A model generated the notes under the pieces. The model was not told the DNA's origin, did not search any database, and saw only the letters and a program-made list of their open reading frames with translations. Positions 31,739-41,682 of a DNA stretch of 43,846 nucleotides are shown piece after piece; within the stretch, counting starts at the first letter, position 1, and each line of letters begins with the position of its first letter. The position numbers were made by a program, and so were the translations under genes. Source of the DNA: a virus; the IMG/VR virus record IMGVR_UViG_3300043409_001923, positions 1 to 43,846 of that record; one strand, given 5' to 3'.

Positions 31739-32458
31739 ATGAGCTTTACCACGTTAGCAGCAGCGGGGGCGATCAGTTCGGCGGTCGGCGCTTACTCGTC
31801 CGCCAAGGGGCAGAAAATCGCCCTGGAAGGCCAGGCGAATCTCGACAAGATCAACGCCCAGGCGCGGGCGCAGGCCTCAAGCACGCAAGCGGAACTCGAC
31901 CTGGCCGATGCAAAGGGCAATTCCTACACGCTGAACGCGCAGGCCGAAGTCTCCGACCTCAACGCCCGCCTGCTCGACCTGAGCGCCGAGGATGCCCTGC
32001 TTGCCGGCCAGCATGAGGAACAGCGCGCACGCCTGGCCACCGCGCGTATCAAGAGCGCGCAGAAGGTGGCGATTGCCGCCAACGGCATCGACATGGCGGA
32101 AGGCACGCCGATTGAATTGCTGACCGGCACCGACTTGATGGGGGAAATCGACGCCCAGACGATCAAGGCAAACGCCGCGCGCTCGGCCTTCGGCTACCGC
32201 ACGCAAGCCGTCAACGCGCGCGGCGATGCGACCCTGCGCAAGGCCCAGGCGGGGGCGCTGCTGACCAACGCCGAAGCGGCGACCAACGCCAGGAAAACCG
32301 GCGTTACCGGCCAGTTGGCCAACGACCTGGCGGCGGCCGACACCAAACGTGCCGGCGCGGCGGGTATCAACCCGGCCGTGGCCGGCATGAACTCGCTTAT
32401 CAGCAACGGTACGCAGGTCGCCGCAAGCTGGTATCGATACAACAAAGCGAAAGGTTGA
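31739..32458 (+). CDS. Internal virion (ejection) protein
   Basis: 239 residues from ATG 31739 with GGGGAACC upstream. The N-terminus is Ala/Gly-rich and moderately hydrophobic (TLAAAGAISSAVGAYSSAKG), followed by long Ala/Gln helices and the conserved-looking VAIAANGIDMAEGTPIELL. This is the style of the T7 gp14-like ejection protein that enters the cell envelope at infection. It sits before the transglycosylase and polyvalent ejection genes. Stop overlaps the next ribosome site. Confidence 0.78.
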   Translation: MSFTTLAAAGAISSAVGAYSSAKGQKIALEGQANLDKINAQARAQASSTQAELDLADAKGNSYTLNAQAEVSDLNARLLDLSAEDALLAGQHEEQRARLATARIKSAQKVAIAANGIDMAEGTPIELLTGTDLMGEIDAQTIKANAARSAFGYRTQAVNARGDATLRKAQAGALLTNAEAATNARKTGVTGQLANDLAAADTKRAGAAGINPAVAGMNSLISNGTQVAASWYRYNKAKG

Positions 32459-32460
32459 GC

Positions 32461-34671
32461 ATGCCGCGCGTTCCGACTTACGACAATTTTCAGGTTTCTC
32501 CCAACGTGCGTGGCGGTCAGTTCGCGCCGGTATCCGCCCCCGTGCCATCCGGCCGCGCAGCGGGGCCGGTACAGGCGGGGCCGGGCCTGTCGCCCGCCCT
32601 GGCTGGCTTGCCCGGGCAACAGATGCAGCAAACCGGCGAGGCGGTGACGCGGGCCGGCGTCACCGCGCTGGAAATCCAGACGCAAGAGCAGCTTACCGCG
32701 AACCAGTTGCGCGTCGACGATGCCCTCAATCAGGCCAAGGAAGCCGCTTTGCGGCTGACCTATGACAAAGAGGTCGGCTTCACCAACCTGAAGGGCGTCA
32801 ACGCCCTGGACCGCCCGGACGGCAAACCCCTGGCCGACGAGTACGGCGACCACCTGCAGAAGCGCATCAGTCAGATTTCCGAAGGGCTTGGCAACGACGC
32901 CCAGCGCTCGGCGTTCTCGCTGCGCGCCAACGATATGGTGGTGTCGCTGCGCGGCAGCGCCATTGCGCACGAGGCCAGCGAGTTCAAGAACTACGGCCTG
33001 TCCGTGGCGGAAGGCGTGCAGAGTACCGCCATGCGGGAAATCGGCCTGAATTACAACAACCCGCAGGTGGTTGATTCCGCCGTCGGGCGCATCAAGGCCG
33101 AGGCCTACCGGCAGGGGCAGCTACTCGGCAAGTCCGCCGAGTGGCAGGAAGCGCAGGCGCGCAAGCTGACCAGCAACGCGCACAAGGTCGCCCTGGTGTC
33201 CGCCCTGGAAAAAAACGACCCGCTCTATGCCGACGCCTATTTGCGCAAGTACAGCGACCAAATGGAAGCCGACGACATCCTGACCGTGCGCGGCCATATC
33301 ACACGCGAGGTTGATACCCGCATCGGCACCAGCGTAGCCAGCGACGCCATGCGCCAGGTCATGCCGCGCATGAACCCGAGCGAAGCGACGCGCGCGTTCA
33401 ACATCGCCGTCGGGGCAGAGTCAGGCGGCCGGCAGTTTGACGGCGACGGCAAGCCGCTGACCAGCAAGGCCGGCGCGATTGGCATTGCGCAAGTCATGCC
33501 GGCGACCGCCCCCGAGGCGGCCAAGATTGCCGGCCTTGAGTGGGATGAAAACCGCTACAAGACGGACGCCACCTACAACAAAGCCCTGGGCTTCGCCTAC
33601 TTCCAGAAGCAGCTACAGGATTTCGGCGGCGACCTGTCGAAAGCCTATGCCGCCTATAACGCGGGTCCGGGGGCGCTGAAATCCGCCCTGGCGGCCGAGA
33701 AGAACCCGAAGAACGACACCGGCAAACACTGGCTCGACTTCCTGCCGAAGGAAACGCAGGACTACGTGGTCAAGAACATGAAGGCCTACGGTGCCGGGCA
33801 GGGGCAGGAACCCCGGCCGACCTTTGCCGAAATCGACGACGGGCTGCGCGCTGACCCGCGCCTGGCGGCAAGCCCGGCGCGCTACAAGGTCGCCCGTAGT
33901 GAAGCCGAACGCCTGTTCGAGGAACAAACCAAGGCGCTCAAGCAACGGGATGACGAAGCCGTCGCCACGGCCATGCGCGGCATTATCGAAACCGGCGGCC
34001 GGGTATCCGACCTGCCGGCCAGCGTGCGGGCTGCCGTGCCGCCCAAGGAAATGGACAACCTGTTCAGCTTTGCGCAGAAAATCGCCAAGGGCGACGACAC
34101 CAGCAGCATGTGGCTGTACAACAAGCTGGCCGGCAATCCCGACACCCTGGCGCGCATGAGCGACGACGAATTCTTCGCCTTGCGCCGGGAATTGTCCGAA
34201 GCGGATTTCAAGCACTTCAGCAACGAGCGCGCCAAGCGCAACGGCTCTGCTCCCGGCAGCAACGGCCCGGGCGACCTCAACAGCCAGGCCATCAAGCAAA
34301 CGCTCGACGAGCGCCTGCGCATGCTGCAGATTGACCCGACACCCAAGGACGACGGCGGCAGCGATGCTGCACGCATCGGCGGCATGCGCCGTTTTGTCGA
34401 TCAATACTTCGTCGCTGCCCAGCGCGAGGCCGGCAAGAAATTCACGGATGCCGAGGTGGCCCAGCATATCGACGCGCTGTTCGCCAAAAACGAAACCTTC
34501 CGGGGCTGGTTCTCCAACTCGTCCGGGCCGATGCTCGGCATGAAGGCCGGCGACATCCCGAGCGAGGCCAAAGACAACATCAAGGCGGCTTACAAACGCC
34601 AGGGCGTCGATAAGCCGACCGACGCGCAACTTCTCAATGCTTACTGGAACCTGAAGGTCGCCCGCAAATGA
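32461..34671 (+). CDS. Ejection protein with lytic transglycosylase domain
   Basis: 736 residues from ATG 32461 (MPRVPTYDNFQVSPN, a familiar opening; the TTG at 32455 is not needed). A long helical N-terminal region is followed by an SLT domain at about 312-420: catalytic E320 in AVGAESGG, then AGAIGIAQVMPATA and YAAYNAGPGALK. The SLT fold cuts peptidoglycan with 1,6-anhydro ring formation and opens the wall locally for DNA entry, as T7 gp16 does. The C-terminal half is helical with no known domain. Its stop overlaps the next ATG (ATGA). Confidence 0.9.
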   Translation: MPRVPTYDNFQVSPNVRGGQFAPVSAPVPSGRAAGPVQAGPGLSPALAGLPGQQMQQTGEAVTRAGVTALEIQTQEQLTANQLRVDDALNQAKEAALRLTYDKEVGFTNLKGVNALDRPDGKPLADEYGDHLQKRISQISEGLGNDAQRSAFSLRANDMVVSLRGSAIAHEASEFKNYGLSVAEGVQSTAMREIGLNYNNPQVVDSAVGRIKAEAYRQGQLLGKSAEWQEAQARKLTSNAHKVALVSALEKNDPLYADAYLRKYSDQMEADDILTVRGHITREVDTRIGTSVASDAMRQVMPRMNPSEATRAFNIAVGAESGGRQFDGDGKPLTSKAGAIGIAQVMPATAPEAAKIAGLEWDENRYKTDATYNKALGFAYFQKQLQDFGGDLSKAYAAYNAGPGALKSALAAEKNPKNDTGKHWLDFLPKETQDYVVKNMKAYGAGQGQEPRPTFAEIDDGLRADPRLAASPARYKVARSEAERLFEEQTKALKQRDDEAVATAMRGIIETGGRVSDLPASVRAAVPPKEMDNLFSFAQKIAKGDDTSSMWLYNKLAGNPDTLARMSDDEFFALRRELSEADFKHFSNERAKRNGSAPGSNGPGDLNSQAIKQTLDERLRMLQIDPTPKDDGGSDAARIGGMRRFVDQYFVAAQREAGKKFTDAEVAQHIDALFAKNETFRGWFSNSSGPMLGMKAGDIPSEAKDNIKAAYKRQGVDKPTDAQLLNAYWNLKVARK

Positions 34672-37600
34672 GCAACGAATTCGACGCCGCCGTATCCAGC
34701 AGCCTGCAACCTGACCCGGCGCAAGCGGCGCGGGTTGGTTTTGCCGCAGCCGCCGACACCAACCCCGACGCCTACGCCGAAGCGCAGCGCGTCGCCCGGC
34801 GCACGGGGGTGCCCGTCGATACCGTCTTCGCCATGCCCAAGGAAATGAAGCGGCAGGACGCCCTCGGTTCGATTGATTTCGACACCCTGGCGAAGACTTC
34901 GCCGACCACGGCGGCGCTGCTGGCGGACGTGGAAAAAGCGAAGATTTCCCACGACGACCACGAGAATCTGAGTGCCATCGAGAGCACGCTGCAGTTCGTC
35001 AAGAATACCGGGCGGGCGGGTGCGTCCGGGGTCTTTGGCATGAATGCCGGTATCGTCGGCGCACTGCAGGCACCGTTCGACCTGGCCGCGCCCGTGCTCG
35101 ACCCGCTGGTCGGCAAGCTGCTCCCTGAGAATCCGCTGCGCCGCGTGGCGTCCGGCCTCAGTGGTTTCCGGCGAGAGATTGACACCACGGCGAAGGGCTA
35201 CATGCCGAAGGGCGACGGGGTGCTCGAAAGCGGCTATTACAGCGGCATTGGTTCGCTGGCCCGCAACCTGCTGGCGTTGCCGCTTGCCTTTCTGCCGGGC
35301 GGGCAGTCGGCTGCGCTGGCGGCCATGGTCGCTCCCGTCGGCGGCGAAGAGTACGGCAAGGCGCGCGACAAGGGCATCGCGCCGGTTGAGTCGGCGGTCT
35401 ACGGTTTGTCGCAGGCGACCATCGAGTACGCCACCGAAAAGCTGCCCATGTCCTGGCTGCTGAAAGACCTGAAGGCCGGCACGCCGTTTCTGAAAACGCT
35501 CGGCCATCAGGCCATCAGCGAAGTTCCCGGCGAGCAGATTGCCACCGCGCTGCAGGACATGAACGAGTGGGCGACGATCAACCCGCAGAAATCGTTCTCC
35601 GACTACCTGGCCGAGCGGCCCAACGCCGCAGCGCAAACCCTGATTGCTACGCTGGTCGGTGTCGGCGGGCAGGTTTCCGTGGTCAAGAGCCTGGACAGCA
35701 CCATCGCCCTGGCAACCGGACGGGTGAATAAAGCGCAAGAGGCTGACAGCACGGCGGAACTGCTCGGTCGCCTGAACGAATTGGCCGCCGCCAACAAGGT
35801 GCTGCAACGTGACCCGGCAACCTTCGAAGCCTTCGTCGCTCAGGCGGCCGAGAGCGGCCCGGTGCAGGACGTGTTCCTCAGTGCGCAAACCCTGCAGCAG
35901 TCCGGCCTGGCCGAGCAACTGGCGGCGGTATCGCCCGCCGTGGCCGAACAATACGCCAGCGCGCTGGCCACGGGCGGCGACTTGCGCATCCCGGTGGAAG
36001 AATACACGGCGCGTATCGCTTCGACCGAACTGGCACAGCCGCTGTTCGATCACCTGAAGACGGAACCGGAAGGCTTCACCCGCGCCGAGGCGCAGGAATA
36101 CCTGCAGAGTGGTGCGGCGCAGGAGTTGCAAGCCGAGGTCGAGCGCGCGCTGGAAGAGAAGGACGGCGACGAGTCCTTCAAGGCATCCGCCGAGGTGGTA
36201 CGTTCTGAAATCCGCACGCAACTGGACACGGCCGCGCGCTTCACCCCGCAGGTGAATGACGCCTATGCGGCCATGGTCGGCAACTTCTACGCGGTCACGG
36301 CGGCCAAGATGGGCACCACGCCCGAAGCGTTGTTCCAGAAGTACCCCCTTCAGATCGGTGCTGAATCGGTCGCCGGCCAGCAATTCGACCAGGGCGCTGG
36401 CGAAACCGAGGGCGGGGTCTATACTCAAAGCAAGAAGGCAAAACGCGATGACTACACCCTCGACCTCTTTGGTGTACCCGATAACTCCCGAGCGGATACT
36501 GCTGCCGGACGACCTGCCGCAGGACGACCGGACGGCGAGCTATCACGTAACGACGCCCCCGGCACCTATGCCACCCGCACTGAGCTTGTCCAGGAAAACA
36601 CCCGGCAACTCGGCACCGACCGCGTAACCACGCCGCAAGAAGCTGCGCAGGCATTGGCCTACCTCGCCAAGGGGGCGGTCGAGCGTTTCGATGCGCTGGT
36701 CACTGACAAGGACGGCAAGCCGCTAGCCATCGTCGGCGCGTTCAAAGGGGCATTGACGCAGGCGTCCGTGTTCCCCTCGACCTTGGCCGGCGAAGCCTTC
36801 CGCATCAACGGCGCGGCAAATATCTGGTTTGCGCACAATCACCCGAGCGGCACCAACGAACTGAGCAACGCCGACCGCGCCATGCACAGCACCCTGGCCG
36901 AAGTGTTCCGGGGCAGTGAAATCACGTCGCGCGGCCTCTTCGCCATTGCCGGCAAACAAGGCGACGGCCGCAACTGGGTATTTGAACCCACCCCGGAGAG
37001 CCGTTATAGCCCCGAGCCGGACGTGCGCGGGGCATCCACCGCGCCGGCCGCTACTGCATCTGTTCCCGTGGTCGAGCGCGTCTATACGGAAGAGGGCGAC
37101 CTCGGCCCGCCGATTACCTCGCCGACCAACGCCAAAGCCATGGCCAAGCAACTGGCCGGCGACCAGGCGGGCGTGGTGCTCATGACGGCGCAGAACAAGC
37201 CGGTGGCCTTCGTGCCGCTGGATTCCGCCGAGGTTGGCGTGTTGCGCCGAAGCGGCCGCATGGACGCGCTTTATCGCGCCTTGTCGGTAGCCAATGCCGG
37301 GGCGGCTATCATCGTGAATAACGGCACCCTGGGCGACCAGATGGCGCAAAACCTTGCCGGCCTGTTCAACAGCCTTGATGTCCGCGTGCTCGACGTGATG
37401 GATACCAGCGGCGACACGGTGCAATCCTGGGCCGAACAGGGCAAGCGTTTCGACGACCGCGCTTTCAACCAGGGCGCGCGTGGCAGTTTCAACCCGGCAA
37501 CGCTGCGCCTTACCTTGCTGAAGAATGCCGACCTTTCGACCTTCCTGCACGAGTCCGGCCACTTCTTCCTTGAGGTGCAGGCCGACCTCGCCGGCAAGGT

Positions 37601-40600
37601 ACAGCAAGAGGCGGCCATCCACGGTGCCGATACGCTCACGCCGGGCGAGCAACAGATTCTCAAGGACATGCAGGCGACGCTCGACTGGTTCGGCGTGCGC
37701 GACCTCGGCGAGTGGAACGCGCTCGACTTCGAGGAAAAGCGCAGCTATCACGAGACTTTCGCGCGCGGATTCGAGGCGTACCTGTTTGAAGGCACCGCCC
37801 CCAGTATCGAAATGCAAGGCGTCTTCCAGCGCTTCCGCGCCTGGCTGCTCAATGTCTACAAGGACATGAAGGCGCTGAACGTCGAGCTGACCGACGAAGT
37901 GCGCGGCGTGTTCGACCGCATGCTGGCGACCACGGAGGAAATCAAGCTGGCCGAGCAAGGGCGCTCGATGATGCCACTATTCACCTCGCCCGAGCAGGCG
38001 GGCATGACGCCGGCCGAGTTTGCCGACTATCAGGCGCTGGGCACGGACGCCACCAACGAGGCTATCCAGGATCTGCAGGCGCGTGGCCTGCGCGACATGC
38101 AGTGGCTGCACAATGCCCGGGGGCGCATCATCAAGCGCCTGCAGAAAGAGGCTTCCGCCAAGCGCGCCGAGGTTCGCATGGGCGTGCGGCGCGAGGTCAT
38201 GCGCCAGCCGGTCTATCGCGCCTGGCAATTCCTGACGGGCAAGCTGACCGCCGACGACCAGATCGAGCCGGCGGCGCGCGCGAAGTCGGACCCCGACATC
38301 CTCGACGAGGCGCAGGACTCGCTGTTCGTGGCCATCGCCAAGCTGGGCGGCATCAGCAAGGACGAGGTGGTCGGCACCTGGGGAATTGACCCCAAGGACA
38401 AGCCGACCAGCGGCCTGTTCGGCAAGCCCCTGTGGCGCGTGGAGGGCAAAGGGCTGTCCATCGACGGCATGGCCGAGGCCTTGAGCCAGCGCGGTTATCT
38501 CGACCTCGACGAGCACGGCAAGTGGGACATCCGCGAACTCGAAGAAAAGTTCAAGGCGGAACTCGGCGGCGATACCCAGTATTCGACCGCCTATGACTAC
38601 GCCAGTCAGCAAGACCCCGGACGCGCAGGCGACCAGATCGCCAATCCGCTCGCACTATCCGCCGGGCGGCTGGACCGCGCAGCGCTTACCGAAATCGGCT
38701 TGCCGGCTGAAATCATCGAACACCTGAAGACTTTGCGCATGACGGCCAAGGACGGCCTGCACCCCGACCTCGTGGCCGAGTTGTTCGGCTTCACCTCGGG
38801 CGACGAGCTGGTGCGCACGCTGGCCGCTGCGGAAACCCCCAAGGCTGAAATCGAGGCGCTGACGGACGTGCGCATGCTCGAACGCTATGGCGACTTGTCG
38901 AGCGAACAGGCTATCGAGCGGGCGGCCGACAAGGCCATCCACAACGACGTGCGGGCGCGCATGATCGCCACCGAACTGAACGCCCTGGCCAAGGCGACCG
39001 GCAAACCCAAGACGCTGGCCAGCGCGGCCAAGGGCTACGCAGCGGCGATGGTCGCCCGGCTCAAAGTGCGCCATATCAAGCCCGGTCAGTACGCCAGCGC
39101 CGAGGTACGCGCCAGCAAAGCCGCCGAGAAGGCGAGCAAGGCCGGCGACCTTGCCACGGCGGCGGCAGAAAAGCGCAACCAGCTTATCAACAACTACGCC
39201 ACCCGTGCCGCCTATGACGCGCAGGAGGAAGTCGACAAGATCGTTCGCTATCTTCGCAAGTTCGAGAACGAAGGTTCGCGCAAGGGGCTGGATGTCGATT
39301 ACCTGGTGCAGATCGACGGCTTGCTGGAACGCTTCGACCTGCGCAAGGGGCAATCCCTGAAGGCCATCGACAAGCGCGAATCACTCGCCAAGTGGATCGA
39401 GGCGCAGGAAAGCGCCGGACTTGAGCCGGACCTGCCCGACTGGCTGACCCTGGAATCGAACAAGACCCACTACAAGAACCTGACCGTCGAAGAGTTGCGC
39501 GGCCTGCACGATGCCGTGCGGCAGATCGAGCACCTGGGCCGGCTGAAAAAGAAACTGCTGACGGCACGGGATGCGCGCGAACTGGACGCCATCGTGCGCG
39601 AAATCGCTGACAGCATGATCGCCAATGCCGGCGGGCGCATCGTCGATAACGAAGCGCGCAACGAATTGGGCTCGAAGTTCAAGCAGTTCGGCCGCTGGGC
39701 GATGGCCGCCCACCGCAAGTCCGCCAGCGTCGTCCGGGAAATGGACGGCTTCAAGGATGGCGGGCCAATGTGGGAATACTTCATTCGTTCGATGAACGAG
39801 GCCGGGGAGCGCGAAGCCACGATGCGCGCCGATGCGGCCGAACGCCTGCACGCACTGGCCAAGCCGGTACTCGCCAACGGCAAGCTCGGCGGCAAGGGCA
39901 AACACTTCCCGACGCTTGACCGTAGCCTGAACCGGGGCGAAATCCTCGCCATGGCCTTGAACATCGGCAACGAGTCCAACCTGCAGCGCCTGCTCGGTGG
40001 CAAGGGCTGGACCGAAGGCCAGATCAAGCCGGCGCTCGACACGCTAACCGCGACCGATTGGGCTTTTGTGCAAGGCGTGTGGGATTTCTTCGAGTCCTAC
40101 CGGCCGCAGATCGCCGCCAAACAGATGCGCATCTATGGCAATGAGCCCGACTGGATCGCCCCAGGCAACCTGCTGCTGGCGCGCATCGCCGACGAACAAG
40201 GCATGCCCTTGCGCGGCGGGTACTACCCGGTCAAGTACGACCCGCGCCAGTCGGGCAAGGCGGCCGAGTTTGACGACGCGGAAAGCGCCAAGGCCATGAT
40301 GCGCGCGGCGCACACGGCGTCGACCACGCGCCGCAGCTTTACCAAGACGCGCGCCGAAGAGGTCGTCGGCCGCCCGCTGCTGCTGACCTTCGACGGCATC
40401 TGGCAGGGGGCCAACGAGGTGATTCACGACCTGACCTGGCACGAGTGGCTGATCGACGCCAACCGGCTGCTGCGCCGACTGGACGGCCCCATGCGCGACC
40501 ACTACGGGGCGCAGCACGTCGACGCGCTGCGCAAGGCGGTCAAGGACACGGCGCGCGGCGATATGCCGGCAGCCAACAACCTGGAACGCTCGCTCAATCA

Positions 40601-41621
40601 TCTGCGCACCGGGAGCACCGTGGTTGGCCTGGGCTGGAACCTGACCACTGCGCTGCTGCAGCCGCTCGGCATCACGCAATCGATGGTGCGGGTCGGGCCG
40701 GCCTGGATTGCGCGCGGCTTGCGCGACTTCTATACGCACCCGGTCGAGAAGGCGGCCGAGGTGCAGGAAAAATCCGAGTTCATGCGCAACCGGGGGCGCA
40801 CCTTCATGCGCGAAATCAACGATGTCCGCAACCAGCTTGAATCGGATAAGGGCGAGGTGCGCAGCGCGGTGGAAGCCTCGTTCTTCGTCCTGATCCAGAA
40901 GCTGCAGGCGACGGTGGATTACCCCACCTGGCTGGGTGCTTATGAAAAGGCCGTCGCCGGGGGCAACGACGAAGCGCGCGCAATCGCTTTGGCCGATCAA
41001 GCGGTCATCGACGCACAGGGCGGTGGGCAAATCAAAGACCTGGCCGAAGTGCAGCGCGGCCACCCGGCAATGAAGCTATTTACCAACTTCTATTCGTTCT
41101 TCAACGTGGCGCTGAACCTGGCGGTCGAGCGCACCAAGGCGACCGACTTCAAGAAACCGGGCAACGTGGCCGCCCTGGCCGGCGACTACGTGCTGCTCCT
41201 GGTGCTGCCGTCGGCGCTGGGGGCGCTCCTGAAATCGGTGCTGAAGGGCGGCGACGATGACGAGGACAAACTGCTGAAGAAGGTGGTCGAAGAGCAGATC
41301 GGTTTCCTGCTCGGCCTGTTCGTCGGGCTGCGTGAAACAACCACGGCGGTGCAGCTTGCGACCGGGGTTGGCAATCCTGGCCTGGGTTACGGCGGCCCGG
41401 CAGGCGTGCGCTTCTTCGCCGAGCTGCAGAAGCTGGGCCAGCAGATCGGCCAGGGCGAGGCGGACATGGCCCTGTTCAAGGCGGCCAATTCGGTTGCCGG
41501 GATCCTGTTCCATTACCCGGCCGGGCAGGTCAATCGCCTGGTCGAAGGCATGGCGGCTCTGCTCGACGGGCGCACCAACAACCCGCTCGCGCCACTGGTC
41601 GGGCCACCCCCGAAGAACTGA
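34668..41621 (+). CDS. Giant polyvalent ejection protein with JAMM and zincin motifs
   Basis: 2317 residues, the largest gene in the window. Order: helical N-terminal region with weakly hydrophobic stretches (about 120-230, 205-225); a RadC/JAB-like JAMM metalloprotease motif, H723-N-H725-P-S-G then S733 and D736; a zincin motif H961-E-S-G-H965 with a downstream HETFARGFEAYL that can supply a third ligand; long charged helical regions (about 1100-2150); and a hydrophobic segment near 2165-2192 (YVLLLVLPSALGALLKSVL). This fits the polyvalent proteins of phages and plasmids that travel into the cell with the DNA and carry several effector domains. It follows two ejection genes. Confidence 0.85.
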   Translation: MSNEFDAAVSSSLQPDPAQAARVGFAAAADTNPDAYAEAQRVARRTGVPVDTVFAMPKEMKRQDALGSIDFDTLAKTSPTTAALLADVEKAKISHDDHENLSAIESTLQFVKNTGRAGASGVFGMNAGIVGALQAPFDLAAPVLDPLVGKLLPENPLRRVASGLSGFRREIDTTAKGYMPKGDGVLESGYYSGIGSLARNLLALPLAFLPGGQSAALAAMVAPVGGEEYGKARDKGIAPVESAVYGLSQATIEYATEKLPMSWLLKDLKAGTPFLKTLGHQAISEVPGEQIATALQDMNEWATINPQKSFSDYLAERPNAAAQTLIATLVGVGGQVSVVKSLDSTIALATGRVNKAQEADSTAELLGRLNELAAANKVLQRDPATFEAFVAQAAESGPVQDVFLSAQTLQQSGLAEQLAAVSPAVAEQYASALATGGDLRIPVEEYTARIASTELAQPLFDHLKTEPEGFTRAEAQEYLQSGAAQELQAEVERALEEKDGDESFKASAEVVRSEIRTQLDTAARFTPQVNDAYAAMVGNFYAVTAAKMGTTPEALFQKYPLQIGAESVAGQQFDQGAGETEGGVYTQSKKAKRDDYTLDLFGVPDNSRADTAAGRPAAGRPDGELSRNDAPGTYATRTELVQENTRQLGTDRVTTPQEAAQALAYLAKGAVERFDALVTDKDGKPLAIVGAFKGALTQASVFPSTLAGEAFRINGAANIWFAHNHPSGTNELSNADRAMHSTLAEVFRGSEITSRGLFAIAGKQGDGRNWVFEPTPESRYSPEPDVRGASTAPAATASVPVVERVYTEEGDLGPPITSPTNAKAMAKQLAGDQAGVVLMTAQNKPVAFVPLDSAEVGVLRRSGRMDALYRALSVANAGAAIIVNNGTLGDQMAQNLAGLFNSLDVRVLDVMDTSGDTVQSWAEQGKRFDDRAFNQGARGSFNPATLRLTLLKNADLSTFLHESGHFFLEVQADLAGKVQQEAAIHGADTLTPGEQQILKDMQATLDWFGVRDLGEWNALDFEEKRSYHETFARGFEAYLFEGTAPSIEMQGVFQRFRAWLLNVYKDMKALNVELTDEVRGVFDRMLATTEEIKLAEQGRSMMPLFTSPEQAGMTPAEFADYQALGTDATNEAIQDLQARGLRDMQWLHNARGRIIKRLQKEASAKRAEVRMGVRREVMRQPVYRAWQFLTGKLTADDQIEPAARAKSDPDILDEAQDSLFVAIAKLGGISKDEVVGTWGIDPKDKPTSGLFGKPLWRVEGKGLSIDGMAEALSQRGYLDLDEHGKWDIRELEEKFKAELGGDTQYSTAYDYASQQDPGRAGDQIANPLALSAGRLDRAALTEIGLPAEIIEHLKTLRMTAKDGLHPDLVAELFGFTSGDELVRTLAAAETPKAEIEALTDVRMLERYGDLSSEQAIERAADKAIHNDVRARMIATELNALAKATGKPKTLASAAKGYAAAMVARLKVRHIKPGQYASAEVRASKAAEKASKAGDLATAAAEKRNQLINNYATRAAYDAQEEVDKIVRYLRKFENEGSRKGLDVDYLVQIDGLLERFDLRKGQSLKAIDKRESLAKWIEAQESAGLEPDLPDWLTLESNKTHYKNLTVEELRGLHDAVRQIEHLGRLKKKLLTARDARELDAIVREIADSMIANAGGRIVDNEARNELGSKFKQFGRWAMAAHRKSASVVREMDGFKDGGPMWEYFIRSMNEAGEREATMRADAAERLHALAKPVLANGKLGGKGKHFPTLDRSLNRGEILAMALNIGNESNLQRLLGGKGWTEGQIKPALDTLTATDWAFVQGVWDFFESYRPQIAAKQMRIYGNEPDWIAPGNLLLARIADEQGMPLRGGYYPVKYDPRQSGKAAEFDDAESAKAMMRAAHTASTTRRSFTKTRAEEVVGRPLLLTFDGIWQGANEVIHDLTWHEWLIDANRLLRRLDGPMRDHYGAQHVDALRKAVKDTARGDMPAANNLERSLNHLRTGSTVVGLGWNLTTALLQPLGITQSMVRVGPAWIARGLRDFYTHPVEKAAEVQEKSEFMRNRGRTFMREINDVRNQLESDKGEVRSAVEASFFVLIQKLQATVDYPTWLGAYEKAVAGGNDEARAIALADQAVIDAQGGGQIKDLAEVQRGHPAMKLFTNFYSFFNVALNLAVERTKATDFKKPGNVAALAGDYVLLLVLPSALGALLKSVLKGGDDDEDKLLKKVVEEQIGFLLGLFVGLRETTTAVQLATGVGNPGLGYGGPAGVRFFAELQKLGQQIGQGEADMALFKAANSVAGILFHYPAGQVNRLVEGMAALLDGRTNNPLAPLVGPPPKN

Positions 41622-41655
41622 GGGTGCACGTAGCAAGCACCTTGGGAGATAGCCT
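41622..41655 (+). promoter_or_regulatory. Bipartite late element, copy 3
   Basis: GGGTGCACGTAG, exactly 16 nt, TAGCCT. It directly follows the TGA of the polyvalent gene. Unlike copies 1 and 2 it has a leader and a normal ribosome site (GGGAG) before the fibre ATG at 41683. It would drive the tail fibre and the DGR cassette. Confidence 0.7.
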
Positions 41656-41682
41656 TACGGCAATCTCTCGGGAGTGCCGCGC

